Source: a virus. Taken from it: a stretch of DNA of 27,865 nt. The position numbers and the translations under genes were made by a program. Positions 1 through 7,677 of this stretch are shown in pieces; within the stretch, counting starts at the first letter, position 1, and each line of letters starts with the position of its first letter. Below the pieces are notes generated by a model. That model had not been told where the DNA came from and did no database searches. It worked only from the letters and a program-made list of their open reading frames with translations. The stretch is from positions 1 through 27,865 of IMG/VR virus record IMGVR_UViG_3300043787_000055. One strand, written 5' to 3'.

Positions 1-37
1 GTCATTCATGGGGCTGCGGTTTTGAAGGTAAACCACA

Positions 38-280
38 ATGACGTTTCCTTGGGAGCCTGATCCATTTGAACAAATCACGCAACGCATGCGCGAGCTTGAC
101 GTACCGGAGTTTCTGCGCCGCGACGCGAACAATCGCGCACCGTGGTTCGAAAGTCCGCATTCCCACAATAACCGAGTAACTGCTGCCGGAAAACCACTCA
201 GTCCCGTAGCAAGTCCTCCAGCGACGCCCCCTGCATGGGTTCCGCCTTGGGAAGCCAAGAATTTGCCTCGCGACGCATAG
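38..280 (+). CDS. Small hypothetical protein with PWE motifs
   Basis: 80-residue protein of unknown function. The N-terminus reads MTFPWEPDPF, and two further Trp-Pro-type motifs follow (APWFE near residue 35, PPWEAKN near residue 70). The same [M/F]PWE signature recurs at the ends of several other proteins in this window, which is the main reason to believe this ORF is real. A GAAGG ribosome-binding site lies 9 bases before the ATG. Another plus-strand frame ends at 22-24, so it may belong to an operon entering from the left. Its 3' end overlaps the convergent minus-strand gene at 198-506 by about 80 bases, which is unusual; one of the two may be shorter than called. Confidence 0.55.
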   Translation: MTFPWEPDPFEQITQRMRELDVPEFLRRDANNRAPWFESPHSHNNRVTAAGKPLSPVASPPATPPAWVPPWEAKNLPRDA

Positions 281-506
281 CCGCGCGCACGACGCCGGTC
301 ACGCCGCTATCGCGCGCACGCTCAAAAAGCAATATCTCGCCCTCCGCCAACGCCTTGTCCACGTCAGGGTCATCTTTGATCGCGGCCCACTCAATGCCGG
401 CAGCGCGCAACGCCAGCTCGCGGGGCACGCCTTCACTCAGGCGCTGCAAGAGCAGTTCTCGCGGCGTCTGAGGTTCTTTCTTTCCTGGAAAGGTCCACGG
501 AAACAT
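198..506 (-). CDS. Possible small terminase subunit-like protein
   Basis: 102-residue protein. The ATG at 506 was chosen because it forms a TGATG overlap with the stop of the upstream gene, giving translational coupling. The N-terminus is MFPWTFPGKKEP, another instance of the [M/F]PW signature. The rest is helical, with a segment (RELALRAAGI...) that resembles the helix-turn-helix region of small terminase subunits, followed by a short acidic/helical tail (DPDVDKALAEGE). In many podoviruses the small terminase follows the ejection genes, so the position fits. The match is by general pattern only; a plain hypothetical protein is equally possible. No large terminase is visible in the window. 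Confidence 0.5.
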   Translation of the reverse strand: MFPWTFPGKKEPQTPRELLLQRLSEGVPRELALRAAGIEWAAIKDDPDVDKALAEGEILLFERARDSGVTGVVRAAMRREANSWLPKAEPMQGASLEDLLRD

Positions 507-1012
507 CAGGCCTTCTTGGCTTGGCCGATCTGATAAGGCATCCACATGCAGAAGCGTTCGATAGGCAACGGGTCGCCTTCCTGCACCAACGTCACCGAAG
601 TAACGCCGTATGCCGTACCGTTTGGCGTAGTCGCTATGAGATTAACCATGCGGCTGTTCCACACGTACGTAATGATAGCAGCGCACAGTTGGTCACTCGG
701 CTCGTCCTTGATGCGCTCAGTTTCCGCTGGCGAGTACCACACCACACGGCCAATTGTCGGTTCGATCATTTTGTCCTCTTTAAGGTTGCTCGGTTCGTAC
801 TCATAGTCGCGTGCGAGACGCCCGCTTGTCTTCGTCGCACGGTCGATTGCGCGTCCCGCCGGCCCCAGCATTTCGCGGTGCAGGCCTTCGGCAGTCAGGC
901 GTTCCGAGTTTTGCTCCACATGGCCGCGAGCACGCAAAATTGACAATGCCATGTCGCGACTGCCGCCGAGCTGCTCGGTAAGTCGGTCGAGAAGGGGTTG
1001 GTGCTGCGTCAT
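506..1012 (-). CDS. Hypothetical two-part phage protein with internal start
   Basis: 168 residues, start coupled to the ejection gene upstream by an ATGA overlap. It reads as two units. Residues 1-80 are helical (ALSILRARGHVE..LTAEGLHREMLGPAGRAIDRA), resembling small phage proteins that are normally free-standing. Residues 82-168 start at an internal ATG (769) preceded by a strong ribosome-binding site (AAAGAGGACAAA); they are beta-rich, with IGRVVWYSP and a C-terminal WMPYQIGQAKK. The second unit, 506-769, could be made as a separate 87-residue protein. Function is unknown for both. No stop separates the halves, so this is either a fusion or two nested products. Confidence 0.7.
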   Translation of the reverse strand: MTQHQPLLDRLTEQLGGSRDMALSILRARGHVEQNSERLTAEGLHREMLGPAGRAIDRATKTSGRLARDYEYEPSNLKEDKMIEPTIGRVVWYSPAETERIKDEPSDQLCAAIITYVWNSRMVNLIATTPNGTAYGVTSVTLVQEGDPLPIERFCMWMPYQIGQAKKA

Positions 1013-4000
1013 CGCTGTGCAACGATCTGCGGGCCGCCGGACGCGGGAGGCGTCTCGCCGCCCTGTACTGCGCCACTTGCCGCTCGCGCGCCCAAGGCTG
1101 CTGGCACGCCGGATACGCCGCGTCCGCCTCCAATCAAGTCTCGGTAGTTTGGCGGTAGCGAACGCAAGAACATGCGTACGTTACCCCGCAACTGCACCAG
1201 ACTAAAGGCAGCCGACGCCAATCCCGCGCCCGGTAGCGCATGCCCAACAATATGCGCGCCCTCCGCAGCCATCAACGCACTCTCAAAACCTGCTTCGCCT
1301 TTTCGTTTCGTCGCGTACTCCGCGGCGTGGTCTGCCACGTACTGCACGCGTGTCAATTGCTCAGGCGTCAACAACGCACGCGCTACGCTGCTGCTCTTAC
1401 CCTGCAGCATTTCGCGTGCCGCGCTTTGAATGTCAGGAACCGCTTGCGCGCCTTTAAATGCCTCACGCATGTAAAGTTCCTGCATCGCTTGGCGAGGCGC
1501 CGGGTTATTAACTGTAATGCGATTGATGGAGTTTACCGCGTTCAGTGCGGCGTCCTCTCCCGCGTGGCCTACTTTGACGACGTTCAACAGCGCACTGCCG
1601 AGGCTGGTACGGTCGTCTCCCTGCCCAATAGCGCGCAGCATGTCGCTATCTTCAATCGTGGTTTTAAGATCGCGCCACGAAGCATCGCTACGGCGCGCGT
1701 AGTTCAGCATGCGTGGCCCTTCGGGAGTGCCTAACGTATTGACCAGATGTAGTTCCTTTATCCGGTCCCCAAGCTGCGCCGCCTCGTTTAGCCCCTGCGC
1801 AGTCAAACCGTCTGCACGGCGAGCACTGGCTTTTATGCCTGAAGTCACGTTCCGAATTGCTTCGTATTGCTGAAGAGGATTGCGACCGACTGCGTTTTCA
1901 GTTGTTGCGTCAAGTCGTCTCGCAGCGCCCATGATCGCAGGATCTTGGTCCATGCCCGCCCGGGTGGCGGCCGCAACTGCGTTCGTACGGATGCCCGGCG
2001 AGACGGGTGCATTCGCTAATGCATCTTCTACAACGCCATAGCCGTGTTGCGCAGCATTATGCTCTTGCTGTACTGCCGGCGCGATGCGCTGTGAAGCATC
2101 TGCTTCAGTTGCGGCTCCGCCTGGTAGCGATGCCTGTGCGCGCGATGCGCCGGACTGCACAGCATCGCGCATAGCAACTAGCTGTTGCTCGTCCACGTTA
2201 TAGTGACTAGCGACCTGCATCGCCTGCCGTCGCGTGGCCGCCGTCGCGTGCGGATCAGCAAGAATTTCAGCAGCGCCGCCCAGCTCTCGGGCTGCGTTAC
2301 CCCGGACGACGCGGCCTATCAACTGCCCGATACCTTCTCCAAGAATACCGCCGGCTGCACCCGCCGCGCCTGCGATCGTAATGTCAGTCGCGTCACCGCC
2401 TTCCATCGCCTTAACAGTCGCGCTGACGCCCGCACCGCCTGCCACGCGGGCTGCAGCACCTAGCACCGGACGCGCTTCTGGAGCGATGCCGCCGACCGCG
2501 CCATAGCCCGCCGCCTCCGCTGACTTTGCCAAGCTTGGGTCAGTGCCTTGCATCCAATCTTTAAAGGATTGCCCCGCAACACCGCCTGCCGCGCCCGCCA
2601 GCATGGCTCCTGGCACGCCGCCTGCCGCGCCCGCTACGTTCCCAATTACGCCGCCAATCGCAGGCGCATTGCTGACGACAGGCCCCGCGGCGCGTTCAGC
2701 GGGCGTCGCGATACGGTCCCCCGCGGGCGTAGTGCGGCCAGTCCACGGCGCGGCGCCAACATCGGGCAGGCTCGAGACTTGTTCTTTATTCGTTCCTGTA
2801 TCTCGAGTAATTTCCGCCTGATATCGCTGCAGCACCGTTGCCGCAGTCGGCCGCCCCTTGAAAAACATCGGGTTGTTGCGCGCCGCAGCCTCACCAACGA
2901 TCGAACGCGCATCGGCATTCGGATCTGCGTGAAGCAGCGCAGTCGCGCCCGCAGCGCCGAGATTATGCGCTACGTAGAGATTAGCATCGTTGACAGGCAG
3001 GCCTGCGCCCTGCAGCGACGCGGCGTTGGCGGCCGTGAATTTCTCCATCGCCTGCGTTTGCTGCTGCGGCGTGGCATCCTTTGCGCGGGCCGGCGCACCC
3101 GCCGGCTTATTGGCTGCCCACGTGCTGTCAATCATCTGGAACGCGCCGGACGCGCTGGAGCCCGGCGTCGTCGCGGCCCACGGGTTCTTGCTCCCGCCGC
3201 TCTCAATTCGCTGCGTGCTCATGAGATAGCCCGGCGAACTACCTGGGGGCGGCGTAAAACTGACCGGCTGCCCGGCAATCGTAACCGGCGCGGGAGGCGA
3301 GCCCCCGCCTGCGGGAGAGGAACCAGCTGGGGAAGTAGGGGCCGGACCCGCAGGCGGAGTGCCGTTCGGAGGAACAGCGGGAGCGACGCTAGCTTGCGGG
3401 TCCGATGTTTGCAAGGGCGCGCGCGGCGGCTGAGCACCCTGCACACTAGACCCCTGCGGAAAGAACACGCGCTGATTGCCCATGACCGTACTGGGGTGCG
3501 CATTGTACCCGTTAATCGCCTCGATACGCCCTTGCTCATGAAAGGGCGCCAATTCGTTCTTAAGCGCGGCGTCAAGCGGGATTTCGTCAAGCGGCTTGCC
3601 GCCGCGGCCCGCGTACGTCATTGCGCCGCCGAGCCGCCCTTTGGCCTCGGTAGACGCGTAATCGTACATGTGTTGTGAGAGCTGCTTCAGGCCCGCGATA
3701 GTATCGCGTTCCATGCGCGGGGCGCCGGGTGCGTCGGCCTTCTTACCGCTGTTCAGCCAGTTCTGCAGCGCACCGTATTCATTAGCCGCCTTGTTGAGCG
3801 TGGTTTCGACGACGCCTTGAGACATGCCGAACATCTTCGTGAAACCGATGCTACCCGAAGCCGCCGATTTCTCCGCAACGTCGCGCATCGTCCCCAATTC
3901 ATCCTTGATCGCCGTCAGGCCCGCCGACGACCTGTAATTGTCGTCGTTGCTGAGCGTGTCACGCACCTTATTCATCATGTTGTACTGATTTAGCGCACCC

Positions 4001-5100
4001 TTCACATTTTCGTCATTGGTGTACGACTGAAACGTCTTCTCACGCTCGGCGTTCCACGCGCTCCAGCCGCCATCCTTTGACGACATGCCGTACTTGTCCG
4101 TACGAACCGAACCATTCGGCGCCGCAACGCCGGGTTGCCCGTCAAGCGAGCGTATCTTGACGTTATTGCCGCCAAACGCGGGCTCATTCGTGTTGCCCAG
4201 CGTCACGTTCGACGCGATGCTCTCCCCGACTTCCTTCGGCGCCGGCTGATCGAACGTCGTCATGTTGTTGAGCTTCTGCACGATTTGCGCGTGCAACTGC
4301 TGCGCCTGCGCAAACATGGCACCGTGCTTCGCCACGATATCTTGCCAGTCGGAGGCCTTCTCCGGAATGTTAGGTAGCCCCATGGCCGTAATCGCCTGGC
4401 GATCTTCAGGCGTCAGGCTGCGCACTGCAGCCGCGTACACGCCTTGGTTACCCTGAGCCGCGCTGAGCTTGGTTACCGCGGTGTCGGCCGCTTTCAGCTT
4501 GGCGCCCGCACCATCCAGCGCCGCACCCGCGAAATCCTGAACCCAATCGCCCTTGCCGCGCGCCTTCAGCATATTCGCTGCGGTAAAGTCTCCGCTTTTG
4601 TACTGATCAAGCAGATAGTTGTCGATCGTATCGCCCGTCATCGCGGGGCCTTGCAGCGACTTCGGCACGCCGAAATTCGCCGCCTGCTTCTGAATATCGG
4701 TCTGCTGCTGCGCCCGCTGTTGCAAATCCTGCAGCTGCTTGGCTCCCTCGCCGGACACGAAGTCGCGCGCCTTCTGCGCGCCTTCGGGATTGAAGAACTG
4801 TAAAATGGGGTTACTGGCTATCGCGTTGGCGCGAGTGATACGCTCTTGCGTCCTGGCGGTTGCTTGCTCCAGCGCGGTCTGCGCAGGATCTGGCGGCTTG
4901 TAATCCGAGCCGCCCAGAAACTTGTTGATGGCAGACCCAAACGAAGCGGGCGGCATGCCGGTACCTGCGCCGCTATCTCCCACTCCAGCCGGCTCCGCCT
5001 GTGGCGCACCACCGCCAAAGCTCAAAGCGCTCCCGAAGTCCGTATTGCCGCCGGCCATCGTTCCAGGGGGCGTGCTACCGCCGAATGCACTGTCGTCCAT
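1009..5100 (-). CDS. Giant internal virion/ejection protein with lytic transglycosylase domain
   Basis: 1363-residue virion protein, probably ejected into the cell envelope at infection, comparable in role to T7 gp16 or similar podoviral ejection proteins. The start follows an AGGAG site 10 bases upstream. Order: Gly/Pro-rich N-terminus; helical Gln/Ala-rich region to about residue 560; Pro/Ser/Gly linker (about 565-615); a lysozyme-like/SLT domain (about 620-770) with RIESGG carrying the likely catalytic Glu633, GAFQMI and an AHNLGAAGA segment; then a long Ala/Gly-rich hydrophobic part (about 800-920) that could insert in membranes; and a helical C-terminal region. It ends in an ATGA overlap with the next gene. 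The domain would locally cut peptidoglycan during DNA entry. The ejection role is inferred from size, composition and domain. Confidence 0.88.
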   Translation of the reverse strand: MDDSAFGGSTPPGTMAGGNTDFGSALSFGGGAPQAEPAGVGDSGAGTGMPPASFGSAINKFLGGSDYKPPDPAQTALEQATARTQERITRANAIASNPILQFFNPEGAQKARDFVSGEGAKQLQDLQQRAQQQTDIQKQAANFGVPKSLQGPAMTGDTIDNYLLDQYKSGDFTAANMLKARGKGDWVQDFAGAALDGAGAKLKAADTAVTKLSAAQGNQGVYAAAVRSLTPEDRQAITAMGLPNIPEKASDWQDIVAKHGAMFAQAQQLHAQIVQKLNNMTTFDQPAPKEVGESIASNVTLGNTNEPAFGGNNVKIRSLDGQPGVAAPNGSVRTDKYGMSSKDGGWSAWNAEREKTFQSYTNDENVKGALNQYNMMNKVRDTLSNDDNYRSSAGLTAIKDELGTMRDVAEKSAASGSIGFTKMFGMSQGVVETTLNKAANEYGALQNWLNSGKKADAPGAPRMERDTIAGLKQLSQHMYDYASTEAKGRLGGAMTYAGRGGKPLDEIPLDAALKNELAPFHEQGRIEAINGYNAHPSTVMGNQRVFFPQGSSVQGAQPPRAPLQTSDPQASVAPAVPPNGTPPAGPAPTSPAGSSPAGGGSPPAPVTIAGQPVSFTPPPGSSPGYLMSTQRIESGGSKNPWAATTPGSSASGAFQMIDSTWAANKPAGAPARAKDATPQQQTQAMEKFTAANAASLQGAGLPVNDANLYVAHNLGAAGATALLHADPNADARSIVGEAAARNNPMFFKGRPTAATVLQRYQAEITRDTGTNKEQVSSLPDVGAAPWTGRTTPAGDRIATPAERAAGPVVSNAPAIGGVIGNVAGAAGGVPGAMLAGAAGGVAGQSFKDWMQGTDPSLAKSAEAAGYGAVGGIAPEARPVLGAAARVAGGAGVSATVKAMEGGDATDITIAGAAGAAGGILGEGIGQLIGRVVRGNAARELGGAAEILADPHATAATRRQAMQVASHYNVDEQQLVAMRDAVQSGASRAQASLPGGAATEADASQRIAPAVQQEHNAAQHGYGVVEDALANAPVSPGIRTNAVAAATRAGMDQDPAIMGAARRLDATTENAVGRNPLQQYEAIRNVTSGIKASARRADGLTAQGLNEAAQLGDRIKELHLVNTLGTPEGPRMLNYARRSDASWRDLKTTIEDSDMLRAIGQGDDRTSLGSALLNVVKVGHAGEDAALNAVNSINRITVNNPAPRQAMQELYMREAFKGAQAVPDIQSAAREMLQGKSSSVARALLTPEQLTRVQYVADHAAEYATKRKGEAGFESALMAAEGAHIVGHALPGAGLASAAFSLVQLRGNVRMFLRSLPPNYRDLIGGGRGVSGVPAALGARAASGAVQGGETPPASGGPQIVAQR

Positions 5101-5152
5101 GATGCCGGGCTCCTATTCGGAACCGAGGCTAGCACGTCAGACGGCAACTTGG

Positions 5153-5260
5153 CTAGGTGGGCTGCGGCGCCACGCCGGTAACGAGCAGGATGACAGCGAT
5201 GATCACAACGACCGCCAGCCCCGCCCAAATCGCGTAGTCTCGTTTCTGATCAGGCGTCAT
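5153..5260 (-). CDS. 35-residue single-pass membrane protein
   Basis: Tiny ORF with the N-terminus MTPDQKRDYAIW followed by one hydrophobic helix (about residues 11-30, rich in V, I, L, A) and a short tail, APQPT. The predicted topology is N-in with a charged amino end. Its start lies 4 bases downstream of the stop of the neighbouring membrane gene, and an internal virion gene follows 52 bases downstream. Position beside other tiny membrane proteins and upstream of virion genes would suit a holin or pinholin, but no sequence feature proves lysis function. Confidence 0.6.
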   Translation of the reverse strand: MTPDQKRDYAIWAGLAVVVIIAVILLVTGVAPQPT

Positions 5261-5263
5261 AGC

Positions 5264-5443
5264 TCAGCGCCCGCCTTGCAGGATAAAGCCGAAATCGTGC
5301 CACCCGAGCAAGAACAGCAAGAACCACAAAAATATGCTGGTCAAGTACGGGCCGCGCGTACCGCCCCAACCCCACCAGCCGACGCCCGCGTACGCAAGCA
5401 ACCACATAATCATCAAGATCCAAAATAGCAGGCCGATCGGCAT
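5264..5443 (-). CDS. 59-residue two-helix membrane protein
   Basis: The start at 5443 was preferred because a GGAGG ribosome-binding site lies 9 bases upstream; a longer reading frame exists but lacks such a site. There are two hydrophobic segments, roughly residues 2-18 (IGLLFWILMIMWLLAYAG) and 33-48 (LTSIFLWFLLFLLGW), separated by a Gly/Trp-rich turn. The very Trp- and Phe-rich composition marks it as an integral membrane protein. It is one of three consecutive membrane ORFs here, so a holin-like role is conceivable. No family recognised. Confidence 0.65.
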   Translation of the reverse strand: MPIGLLFWILMIMWLLAYAGVGWWGWGGTRGPYLTSIFLWFLLFLLGWHDFGFILQGGR

Positions 5444-5497
5444 AGCGCAGTCCTCCAATGAACCACGGTAAACGCTGGGGTAAGACAAAGGTTCCGG

Positions 5498-5620
5498 CTA
5501 CGGCCGCCCAAGCCACGAAAGCCAGTAACCGAAAACAACGCAAATGCCAGCGATAATCAACAAGCCAGCAACGTGCTCCAGGCGCTCAAACGCCAGCATA
5601 CCCCCGCCGAAGTCGTTCAC
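5498..5620 (-). CDS. 40-residue single-pass membrane protein
   Basis: GTG-start ORF whose start overlaps the stop of the preceding secreted-protein gene (GTGA). It has an amphipathic N-terminus (MNDFGGGMLAFERLEHV), one membrane helix (about residues 17-36, AGLLIIAGICVVFGYWLSWL) and the end GRP. The stop-start overlap is the strongest evidence that it is translated. Unknown function; it may act in lysis or superinfection exclusion together with its neighbours. Confidence 0.6.
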   Translation of the reverse strand: MNDFGGGMLAFERLEHVAGLLIIAGICVVFGYWLSWLGRP

Positions 5621-5829
5621 GGCGCTTCCTTCGAGCAGCGCTTGATCCAGTCCGATCGCGCGGGCTCGCTAGCCGGCGCCAACTTGATGCAGTCCCGCGT
5701 GAAGTCGGCGCGCGTGTAAGGCTGCTGTTGTGGAGCAGGATCGGCGATGCGACCCATGCCGCTCATGTTTTGCGCAAAGGCCGGTGTGGCGTGCGTCAGG
5801 ATCAGGGCGAAGGCGACGGCGTATCGCAT
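5617..5829 (-). CDS. Small exported (periplasmic) protein
   Basis: 70 residues. The start at 5829 is supported by an AGGAG site 9 bases upstream; an earlier in-frame ATG (5850) would place that site inside the gene. Residues 1-19 form a signal peptide (basic MRY, hydrophobic AVAFALIL, Ala-X-Ala cleavage near TPAFA/QN). The mature part is about 50 residues, Pro/Gln-rich, with two cysteines (DCIKLAP, KRCSKEAP) that could pair in the periplasm. The preceding gene ends just upstream. Unknown family; it could assist lysis or block secondary infection. Confidence 0.65.
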   Translation of the reverse strand: MRYAVAFALILTHATPAFAQNMSGMGRIADPAPQQQPYTRADFTRDCIKLAPASEPARSDWIKRCSKEAP

Positions 5830-5854
5830 GCAGATTGCTCCTAAGTTCATGAGT

Positions 5855-5873
5855 GGCCGGGCTTTCCCCGGCC
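5855..5873. terminator. GC-rich hairpin, possible terminator
   Basis: Perfect inverted repeat GGCCGGG-CTTTC-CCCGGCC between two minus-strand genes. There is no clear U-tract on either side, so it may instead slow transcription or protect RNA ends rather than end transcripts. Confidence 0.4.
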
Positions 5874-5878
5874 TGGTC

Positions 5879-6031
5879 TCATGTTGATTTCTCCGTCAAG
5901 GCTTCTCGTACTGCTTCAAACGTCGTATCGTAACTGTCATACGCTGTCGGCGCGGGTTCGTCAATAGTGCGTTCGTGGTGCTGGTGGGCGCGGCGGCGAG
6001 CGCGCAAATCTTTTGAGGACAATGCAATCAT
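5879..6031 (-). CDS. 50-residue hypothetical protein
   Basis: The start overlaps the stop of the upstream gene as ATGA. The sequence is highly charged: a basic, His-rich amino half (KDLRARRRAHQHHER) followed by an acidic half (DEPAPTAYDSYDTTFEAVREALTEK) that is likely helical. The gene ends just before the 5855-5873 hairpin. No recognisable family. Confidence 0.55.
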   Translation of the reverse strand: MIALSSKDLRARRRAHQHHERTIDEPAPTAYDSYDTTFEAVREALTEKST

Positions 6032-6273
6032 CGGAAATCGTTGGGTTCATATGCGATGCAGATGCGGTGATTTCTAAACCATCCCCATTTCATGCGACCC
6101 ATCTTCACGCGTACGACAGGTTTGAAGTCCTCAACGCGACGCCCCCGTCGCTCGTCGTACCCGGCAAGACGTAAAGTAGCGCCGTCCTCGCTGATGAAAG
6201 TTACTACGTGGTCCACGAGACCGCCCACTTGATAGCGCACGCGCACCCCTGGAACGATGTACGGATTAACCAT
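6028..6273 (-). CDS. 81-residue hypothetical protein
   Basis: The start at 6273 was chosen for the GGAG site 9 bases upstream and the 8-base overlap with the preceding gene's stop; the longer open frame (to 6441) is arginine-rich shadow sequence. The N-terminus MVNPYIVPGVRVRYQVGG and following alternating hydrophobic pattern suggest a small beta-barrel (SH3- or KOW-like) fold; the C-terminus is basic and aromatic (MKWGWFRNHR). No family recognised, function unknown. Confidence 0.6.
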   Translation of the reverse strand: MVNPYIVPGVRVRYQVGGLVDHVVTFISEDGATLRLAGYDERRGRRVEDFKPVVRVKMGRMKWGWFRNHRICIAYEPNDFR

Positions 6274-6457
6274 CGCTCTTGCTCCAGTGCATCCAGGCCG
6301 TCGAATTGACGCTGTAGAAGAAGCGCTGCGGCGACCCGTTCCACGTGATCCACACGCCCTGCGGCGTGGTTTCGACGACATCGGCAATCGAGCCTGGCGC
6401 CATGGGGTTTTCGACGGTATCGCCGGCTTTGAGCGCGGCAAACTCCTTGATGTTCAC
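6266..6457 (-). CDS. 63-residue hypothetical protein
   Basis: GTG start at 6457, overlapping the upstream stop (GTGA) and preceded by a GGAG site at 8 bases. The pattern NIKEFAALKAGDTVENP, then VWITWNGSPQRFFY, indicates a compact beta-rich domain similar in style to small phage proteins that bind other proteins or nucleic acid. It ends WMHWSKSDG. Unknown function. Confidence 0.6.
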   Translation of the reverse strand: MNIKEFAALKAGDTVENPMAPGSIADVVETTPQGVWITWNGSPQRFFYSVNSTAWMHWSKSDG

Positions 6458-6600
6458 TGGCGCAGCTCCTTTGCGATCGCAAGCTTCGCCTTCCCGCGCG
6501 CGGAGCTGGCACCCGTATTGAGTTTGGTCCGTCGCGTATACTTGGACGAGCAATAGCTACAACGAGAGAGGCGCTTAAACGCCGCGTGGAGTAGTTTCAT
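6454..6600 (-). CDS. 48-residue basic protein with Cys pair
   Basis: Very basic small protein (MKLLHAAFKRLSRC...). Residues 14-17 form a CSYC pair that could hold a metal only if joined with another subunit, since just two cysteines are present. The C-terminal half is Lys/Arg/Ala-rich and likely helical. Start and stop overlap the neighbouring genes (ATGA and GTGA). Unknown; nucleic-acid binding is a guess from charge. Confidence 0.55.
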   Translation of the reverse strand: MKLLHAAFKRLSRCSYCSSKYTRRTKLNTGASSARGKAKLAIAKELRQ

Positions 6601-6677
6601 AATCCGCCTGCCAATGCCAGCGCAATAAACAGCGCCATGTTGAGAATTACCCACAACTCGAAAAGGTGCCAAATCAC
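6597..6677 (-). CDS. 26-residue membrane peptide
   Basis: GTG start at 6677 overlaps the upstream stop, and its own stop overlaps the next start (ATGA). The peptide (MIWHLFELWVILNM then ALFIALALAGGL) is hydrophobic almost throughout, enough for one membrane pass. Double overlap in a continuous operon supports it despite its size. Confidence 0.5.
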   Translation of the reverse strand: MIWHLFELWVILNMALFIALALAGGL

Positions 6678-6817
6678 AGCTCGTCGGCCAGCAAATCAAG
6701 GATACCCTCGATCACGTTGCGCAACTGTACTGCAACCGGCGATAGCGATGCAAGCTCTTTAAGGCGCTTACGCAGCCGTTCGATACGGTCGCGCTTAGAA
6801 CGCTGCTGCTCACTCAT
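6674..6817 (-). CDS. 47-residue coiled-coil-like protein
   Basis: MSEQQRSKRDRIERLRKRL is a strongly charged amphipathic helix, followed by a second helix around residues 27-47 ending in acidic LADEL. The sequence looks like a two-helix hairpin or dimeric coiled coil. Start overlaps the previous stop as ATGA. No family recognised. Confidence 0.55.
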   Translation of the reverse strand: MSEQQRSKRDRIERLRKRLKELASLSPVAVQLRNVIEGILDLLADEL

Positions 6818-7041
6818 GACGCTGCCTTCCGTTTCTTGGCTGTGGCTCGCTTCTTCCGCCGAGCAGCTACACCAAGCTCAATCATGGCGTCGAGAGCGCA
6901 CGGAATGCGGAAACAACCCGCGAACCGATTGAGCGTCTGCAACTCGTCACGGATATCCATCAATACGGCGAGCTGCGCCAGCTCGAAAGACGGCGATCCG
7001 TTCAAAACCCACCGGCTGTTCTTATATCGAGTATCGCTCAT
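6814..7041 (-). CDS. 75-residue hypothetical protein with basic tail
   Basis: Starts at 7041 (MSDTRYKNSRW), overlapping the upstream stop as ATGA; the longer frame upstream has no ribosome-binding site. The middle is helical with ELAQLAVLMDIRDELQTLNRF; the end is a Lys/Arg-rich tail (AARRKKRATAKKRKAAS) typical of proteins that contact nucleic acid. Unknown role. Confidence 0.6.
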   Translation of the reverse strand: MSDTRYKNSRWVLNGSPSFELAQLAVLMDIRDELQTLNRFAGCFRIPCALDAMIELGVAARRKKRATAKKRKAAS

Positions 7042-7214
7042 GACAGGCTCGGATTGAGCATGCATTGCACGGCCCACACGCGATCGAGAGCTGCGAGAAA
7101 TTCTTGCTCGGCGCTACGCAGTGCTCTACCCCATCCGCCACCGCGACGGGTTAAGAATAGCACGTATTGCGCTTCCAGCAGCGCCATGCGTGCTTCGAAT
7201 AAAAGATGTTCCAT
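7038..7214 (-). CDS. 58-residue helical hypothetical protein
   Basis: Starts at 7214, two bases after the stop of the upstream gene, with a purine-rich GAAGGGAAAG site ahead. The sequence (MEHLLFEARMALLEAQYVLFLTRR) is a long amphipathic helix, then a Gly turn and another helix containing SAEQEFLAALDRVW. No family recognised; may be a small inhibitor-type phage protein. Confidence 0.55.
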   Translation of the reverse strand: MEHLLFEARMALLEAQYVLFLTRRGGGWGRALRSAEQEFLAALDRVWAVQCMLNPSLS

Positions 7215-7216
7215 TT

Positions 7217-7537
7217 TCACTTTCCCTTCTTCGCCGAGCAACGCAACGTGTACACATCGCTAATCGTAATGTACGGCGCAATCAAATCGCCATGGCCAGC
7301 GTCGCGCAATTTCTTGATGCTCAGGCTCTCGCGCTCACTGAGCGACATCGTTGCGTCGAACAGCGCGCCCTCGCGGAACTCGGCGCGGCCGGTTTCCTGC
7401 AGCGCCTTTTTGATGGCTTCGAGCTTGGCTTCGATCGCAGCAGCCTGCGCCTTCAAAGCGCCGTACGCGTCAACCATGTCGCCGATGTTGAACAGCGCGC
7501 CGGCGACGATCTCGGTTGTGGGGGTGTGTTGGGTCAT
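7217..7537 (-). CDS. Hypothetical phage protein with coiled coil
   Basis: 106 residues, first gene of the minus-strand cluster read from 7537. Start chosen at MTQHTP because it follows the GCTGGAGAGC leader. Residues 25-50 are a coiled coil (KAQAAAIEAKLEAIKKAL), followed by GALFDATMSLSERESLSIKKLRD, a pattern typical of small phage proteins of about 100 residues often encoded near recombination or early genes. Those relatives have no established activity that I can name. It shares its leader with three other genes, suggesting early expression. Confidence 0.65.
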   Translation of the reverse strand: MTQHTPTTEIVAGALFNIGDMVDAYGALKAQAAAIEAKLEAIKKALQETGRAEFREGALFDATMSLSERESLSIKKLRDAGHGDLIAPYITISDVYTLRCSAKKGK

Positions 7538-7540
7538 GTT

Positions 7541-7596
7541 GCTCTCCAGCAAGGTTATGTAGGATTGTCAGTACAGAAGGAAGTAGGGGGTGTCAA
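7541..7596 (-). promoter_or_regulatory. Early promoter and GCTGGAGAGC leader for the 7537 gene
   Basis: On the minus strand a TTGACA box (plus 7591-7596) is followed by a poorly matching -10 region (TACTGA at 17 bp) and by the leader GCTGGAGAGC (plus 7541-7550), which supplies the GGAG site just before the ATG. The -35 and leader are clear, the -10 is not. Confidence 0.45.
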
Positions 7597-7677
7597 GCTT
7601 TAAATTCTGCAGGCGGCGTTTGCATCCGCTTCTGACGCATGTTGCGTTTGTTCTACGGCATAAACTACTGCAGAAAC

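Noticed and set aside
2548-3678. 376-codon plus-strand open frame opposite the ejection gene
   Set aside because: Arg-rich shadow of the GC-rich minus-strand gene; no domain, no ribosome-binding site, and the opposite strand encodes a recognisable transglycosylase.
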